DNA from: Nepenthes gracilis
Taxonomy: Eukaryota; Streptophyta; Magnoliopsida; Caryophyllales; Nepenthaceae
Direction of reading: 5' to 3'
NCBI GenBank assembly: GCA_033239525.1
Contig: BSYO01000026.1
Location: 248,001 to 312,000, forward strand
Length of the DNA: 64,000 nucleotides
Positions 59,802 through 64,000 of the stretch are shown piece after piece. A program made the translations under genes and the position numbers. Every line of letters starts with the position of its first letter. Positions within the stretch are counted from its first letter, which is position 1. The notes under the pieces were generated by a model. The model searched no databases and had not been told where the DNA came from. It saw only the letters and a program-made list of their open reading frames with translations.

Positions 59802-61880
59802 ATGGCGCCCGGAGTGAGAGACATTGCTTCCACGGTGACGCTTGCCAAGCTCACGGAGATCCGGGCTCAGTATCAGATTCCTGAGTCTATGGCCATAATG
59901 ATCCTAGAGCCGCACGATAGGGCGCTGTACCCTTCGGATGGCTTCATCACCGTTTATGAGGCCCACCTCAAAGGCGGGCTACGGTTTTCCATTCCGATGG
60001 AGTTCTATGGCATTATGAGGGCGCTCGGCGTGCCTCTTGCCAGGCTTCAGCCGAACGCGATGAGGTATCCGGTGTCCTTGTGTGTCTTCTTCCAATGCCA
60101 TGAGAAGCTTTTGAATGCTCTCACGGTCAAGGTGATGTTCCGCTTTACGAGAACCGATTTGGATCGTGATGACTCCCGCCTGGAATTTTCTTCGCTATGT
60201 GGTGGCAACCCGGATTCCACGAGGCGGTGGAAGGACAAGTTCTTCTTCCTCGGCGTTACGAGCACTCGGGCCATCCCTACCACGTGGGGAAGGTGGCTAG
60301 CAAGATTTGCTCTCCGACCCTTCAAGGAAGACGGAAGGAAGTGAAGGCGTACACGGACTTAGTCTTTGGCCAATCTGTGGACCTTCCATTGAACAAGCGC
60401 AACATCTGGGTCGGCGACAAATTCGGGAAGCCAAGTGGGAACCAGTGGGGACGAGGCTCGGCCCGGCTCCTCTTGTAACGGGCAAGGAGAGACCGAGATT
60501 GGGGGACCCACCGGCTGAGCGCTCCTCGAGTGATGATGAGGATTTTGACATTGAGGGTATGAGCGACGATGACGTGGTCGCTTCTCTCGCTCACGAGGTC
60601 GGGGTGGCTCGTTTCTAGGCCCACGAGCACGGGGACCTCGCCTTCACTTCCTTTGCTAATATTTGGTTGAGCCCTCAAGAGTCATTGCGCTGGGAGTAGA
60701 GCTTCCCGAGACCCAGGACCTCTTGTGATGATGATGATGATGATGACGATATCCCTCTGATCAAGAGGGTGAGGACTGAAGCCTCTCTTCCAGGGCCCTC
60801 GGGATCTGGTGGTCTCGCCTTCACTTCCACTACTGATCTCCCTATTACACCCGCGGAGATTCTTGCTCAGAGTGCGCGGTCCTCGGACATCCAGTCCCCC
60901 AGTGATGATTTTGTTCCCGGCGCTCCCGTTGTTTTGCCTGGTGACGTCTCGGGCAGGATTGATCATCCTCCCAAGGACATAGGAGGCGGGAGTGCCGTGA
61001 GGGATTCTGAGAGGGGAGTGTCGGCTGAAATGGTCCGAGAGATGGTGGAGGTCGTGGATTTAAGTGTTGACGAGTTCGCGGCCTCTGATCCTTCTGGGCG
61101 CCCTGCTGTGGTTGAGGCCGAGCGGTTGCCTGAGCTTCTTAGGGGAGTCGGTTTCGAGGCAGACCTTCCAGCGCCTGATGAGTCTGTATCGGAGGTGGCG
61201 TCTGCGGGGCTTAGGAGCGAGCCGCAGGAGTCCGAGTCCCACATAGAGTGTGGCATAGGGGGCGACCCTCTTGTTTATAAGGTAGCCTGTTGCTTCTTTT
61301 CTTTTCTTGCTTTTCACAGTTCATGCTTTGTGAACTTTTCCTCATTCTGACCCAAAGCTTGATAGCCGCCTTAACGGGATCGGTGGGAGTAACCTTCGGC
61401 CCGCCCCGGAAGTGAGGTCTCGAGGACCGCTCGTGAAGTTACAACGGGCGGAGGCGGAGCTAGCATTGGAGCAAAGGAGAAGATCGCTTCTCTCTGGAGG
61501 CTAAAATCAAGGATCTGCGGCTTAGGCGAGCCTCCTTCAGGAACGGATCCTTCGCCAGGAGGAGAGGTTGAGGACGTCCGTGCAGATTGCTGAGATGGCT
61601 CCTGTCTTTGGGCCTTGTTCCGGACAGTGTTCGCATGTGTCGCCGAGTGGCGCGATTGATCCGTTCGCGGTTCCCTGTAGCCGTCCTCGATCCCAGGAAT
61701 GCTGGTGCCTTGAGTGCGGAAGATTTGTACAGCGTTGACGGTAGGCCTTTCCCTGGCCCTCCTCAGCAGGGCCTGATAGTGAACCTCTTACGCCTGAGGA
61801 GACAGTTCCGGTGGAGCAGATGGGATCTTCGGGAGCCCATGGGGCTCAGAGAGGAGGAGACCGAGCGGCACTCCCTTGAC
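59802..61880 (+). pseudogene. Antisense ORF, Transposase_28-type protein, broken
   Basis: The start MAPGVRDIASTVTLAKLTEI is followed by LYPSDGFITVYEAHLKGGLR and YGIMRALGVPLARLQPNAMR, typical of the plant family annotated as putative gypsy-type transposon (Transposase_28). The N-terminal domain is open to 60,344. The reading then shifts, giving LPLNKRNIWVGDKFGKPSGN and an acidic SSSDDEDFDIEGMSDDD (60,510-60,580). A segment at 60,769-61,350 is Pro/Ser/Glu-rich. A candidate intron donor AAG|GTAGCC lies near 61,279, and a downstream coiled-coil-like part (RAEAELALEQRRRSLL, about 61,447) follows. Frameshifts suggest decay. Its function in any element is unknown; in Tat-lineage elements, additional ORFs on the opposite strand occur between pol and the 3' LTR. 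Confidence 0.75.
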
Positions 61881-62180
61881 ATGTTGCCTCCTTTTTCTTT
61901 ATTTTGCCCTTTTTTTTTGTCATACTTGTACAGAAAATCATTTTTTGTGAATAAGACTTCGTCCTTTTCGCTTTAAAGCTTCAGACGTTTCTTCTGTGTC
62001 TTGTTCGTACGTTCGTGTGCCTTTTCTCTTCTCTTTTTTTTGCAGCACGTCACACGGCGCCTAACTCCCTTCAGGTGTTTGTCCCTTTTGCCCTTTTTGG
62101 ACTCGGGCTTGCGGCCCTTTCAAGGACTTCTAGCTCTCACCCTTTTAGGCTTTATTTTCGTCATCCGGTCTCTGGAACCG

Positions 62181-62342
62181 TTATGACCTCATGGGCTCGG
62201 CCTCTGGGACCGCTCGGTCGCAACTGAGTTTTTGTTATGACCTCAAGGGCCCGGCCTCTGGGACCGCTCGGTCGCAGCCGAGTTTTTGGTATGACCTCAA
62301 GGGCCCGGCCTCTGGGACCGCTCGGTCGCAACCGAGTTTTTG
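62181..62342. repeat. Three 54-bp tandem units
   Basis: Units start at 62,181, 62,235 and 62,289. Each has ATGACCTCA(A/T)GGGC, CGGCCTCTGGGACCGCTCGG and TCGCA(A/G)C(C/T)GAGTTTTTG. A fourth partial unit may precede (GGTCTCTGGAACCGTTATG). They encode nothing convincing on either strand. Confidence 0.93.
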
Positions 62343-62363
62343 TTTGCTGAATGCCGTGAGTAG

Positions 62364-63400
62364 CTAGCTGCTTCCTGCTGCTCCGGGGCCACGCCCGGGT
62401 CTTGGTAGGAATCGGTCGGAAAGAGAGTATGGAAACACTTCGCTGTAAGGGTAACAAACACACGTTTTATTAATGTACATTTTTCTTACATTGAGTGGCC
62501 TCCAAGGCTTTTTGTTTTCTCTCTTTCTTTTTTTTTTTTTTAGTCCGCCCCCATTATGGCCTTGCCCTTCAAGCGCTTGGCCGGGTTGCTTCTGTACTCG
62601 AGGCCGCGCCTGTGTCTTGGCGGGGAAGTGGTCGAGATATCCTTCCATTGCCAGCCGCTCGATTTTCGCCTGGAGCTTTTTGCAGTCCTCGGTGTCGTGG
62701 CCGCGGCCGCCATGGTAATGGCAGTATTCCCATGGGGTCACCTCCCTCCGGGGTTCAACGCCTTGGGCCATCTTAGGAACTTTCGTCCCCCGATCCGCCT
62801 CGGGATGTTGGTGAGGAGTCGCCGAAAGCCAATGGGCTCAGTATTTTTCTCCCCCAAGGACCATCCGCTCGGACTTATCGTGCCCGAATGGTCGTTGGGT
62901 CTTCTGGTGGGCGCTCGCCCTTCTCCTCCCTTCCCCTGTCCTCGGGGGCAAGGGGTCTTCTGGTTCTGCCGGCTGAGTTGCTTCGCCGGCCTTGGGTCCA
63001 AAGACGGTCTTCTAGAGCCTCTTGAGCCCCCTCCTTGATGGGGCCGGACTCATGGACTTCTTTTTGTTGAGGTAATCCCTCAACTCGCCTGGAGCCCGCG
63101 CCGACTGCTGTCTCCGGCTCCGTCGCCGTCCCGGGCTTTCGGAGCGTAGGCTCCTAGAGTGTTCGCCCGCCTTCTGCTGGAGGTTGCGGATGGCTCTTGT
63201 GAGGCTGTCCACCTTCTGCGCTAGTTTGCGCACGCTGGTGCCCGGGCCGCCGCTTGTTCTACCGCCCGACGGGAGACATTCGTCGTGGCACTCTTCCCCC
63301 CGGGTGGACGTGCTGCCTTGTCTGCTGAACATCCTTGGGGCGTTACTTGTTGTTGGAGAGTGGGAAGTCGTGAGTTTTTTGTTCTTCCTTCCCACAGACG
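62364..63400 (-). pseudogene. Tat-like gag relic lacking the core domain
   Basis: Minus-strand reading from about 63,390. The N-terminal part contains RKLAQKVDSLTRAIRNLQQK and an Arg/Ser-rich stretch (63,012-63,300). A short Pro-rich stretch follows, then the C-terminal part MAQGVEPRREVTPWEYCHYH with a zinc motif CHYHGGRGHDTEDC (C-x2-H-x4-H-x4-C) and KKLQAKIERLAMEGYLDHF (62,560-62,770). This is the usual end of Tat gag. The conserved gag core between them is missing, so a deletion joined N- and C-terminal parts. Frames change at about 63,010 and 62,770. Confidence 0.75.
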
Positions 63401-63407
63401 ACGCAAA
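63389..63407 (-). other. Primer-binding site of the Tat-like element
   Basis: Minus-strand TTTGCGTCGTCTGTGGGAA follows the LTR end CGCAACA. It differs at two bases from the TTGGCGCCGTCTGTGGGAA site typical of Tat/Ogre elements. Confidence 0.75.
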
Positions 63408-64000
63408 TGTTGCGCTCGGTTTCACGGGTCGGAGAGATGCGAGAAGGCCGGGAGGTGCCACCGGATCTCTCGGGAGGCTCGTTGATCGGGGTGTTGGATC
63501 CAAAGGGTCCAACACGGCCGAGAGAAGATGTAAATGTGCGCCCCGTCCGATCCGTCTTTTACCTGACACAAGTGAGTGAGGTGTTGGACACGAGATGAAG
63601 ATTGAGACCGGATGTTTTACGTGGAAAACCTCCTCTTGAATGGGGAGGAAAAACCACGAGGCTCAGGGCCTGTAAAGAGCTTCACTATATGGGTTGGAGA
63701 TTTTACAAGGTACAGTTGTGAGGGTTAATCACTTCCCTGTCTCACGTTTTGTGTTTTTCTCCTAAGGAAGCTATGCTCGTTTGGAGTCTTTTTACTCTTC
63801 TGTGGGGAGTTGAGTGTGGAGAGAGAGAGACCGGCCGTAATCTGGGGCGGAGAGAATCGTAGGGTTAGGAATGCTCCTCCCTTTGAAAGGGGCCTTGCTG
63901 TGTATTTATAGTGGAAACTGAGCCGTTGGGGAGTAGACACGTGGCGTCCATTCGGTGGTTGAGGAGCTGGTCCACTGGCTTCCTTTAATGCAACTGACGT
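63408..64000 (-). repeat. 5' LTR of the Tat-like element, partial
   Basis: The first 593 bp on the plus strand, almost identical to 58,396-58,990 except near the start, where small indels and substitutions occur. It continues beyond the window. Confidence 0.9.

Larger units (their letters stand above)
58396..64000 (-). mobile_element. Pol-less Tat-like Ty3/gypsy element with antisense ORF (runs past window end)
   Basis: A minus-strand element with a complete 1,000-bp 3' LTR (58,396-59,395) and a nearly identical 5' LTR from 63,408 past the window end. The minus-strand primer site resembles the TTGGCGCCGTCTGTGGGAA type of Tat/Ogre elements. About 4 kb of internal DNA holds gag ends, an antisense Transposase_28-type ORF and a 54-bp tandem repeat, but no protease, reverse transcriptase, RNase H or integrase. 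ATAAT (58,391-58,395) would be the left target-site copy; the right copy is outside the window. Confidence 0.85.

Noticed and set aside
63184..63598. Plus-strand open frames over the Tat-like gag and LTR
   Set aside because: The minus strand carries gag in this place, and the frames run across the primer site into the LTR.

Overview
The window looks like intergenic chromatin of a dicot-like plant nuclear genome. It is AT-rich, packed with nested LTR retrotransposons, and holds one convincing host gene, a three-exon R2R3-MYB transcription factor at 41,547-42,791. The introns, plant-type MYB repeats, Ty1/copia elements (Sirevirus-like and Tork-like) and Ty3/gypsy elements (Tat-like and chromovirus-like) all point to a flowering plant. 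The species cannot be named from this window. All calls come from reading the sequence; no database search or alignment program was run.

Layout. 1-1,640: minus-strand 3' part of a Sirevirus-like element (extra ORF and polypurine tracts). 2,556-5,977: two degraded copia fragments on the minus strand, joined out of order, the second with an 834-bp LTR. 5,978-15,185: mostly AT-rich, with two TTA microsatellites and one LTR-like block. 15,191-24,811: a complete but inactivated 9.6-kb Sirevirus (LTRs, PBS, gag, pol, extra ORF, polypurine array) flanked by a perfect AGTGA target-site duplication. 26,137-31,977: a complete but heavily mutated Tork-like copia element. 35,740-37,740: two gypsy relics in opposite orientation.

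41,547-42,791: the MYB gene. 43,792-51,440: a nest made of an old copia relic, a 293-bp MITE, and a Sirevirus derivative that kept LTRs and gag but lost pol. 51,449-about 53,950: gypsy integrase relic with its 3' LTR. 56,681-57,770: a copia LTR carrying a dense W-box cluster, followed by a reverse-transcriptase relic. 58,396 to the window end: a recent-looking, pol-less Tat-like gypsy element on the minus strand, with an antisense ORF of the Transposase_28 type on the plus strand.

No element here looks able to move by itself: the reading frames carry stops, frameshifts or large deletions. The strongest leads are the pol-less Tat-like element with the antisense gene, the precise pol deletion in the 44-49 kb Sirevirus, the spliced-looking extra ORF of the 15-25 kb Sirevirus, palindromic W-boxes in the 56.7 kb LTR, and two independent tandem duplications that each copy a TATA region. 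I saw no tRNA, rRNA or CRISPR array.
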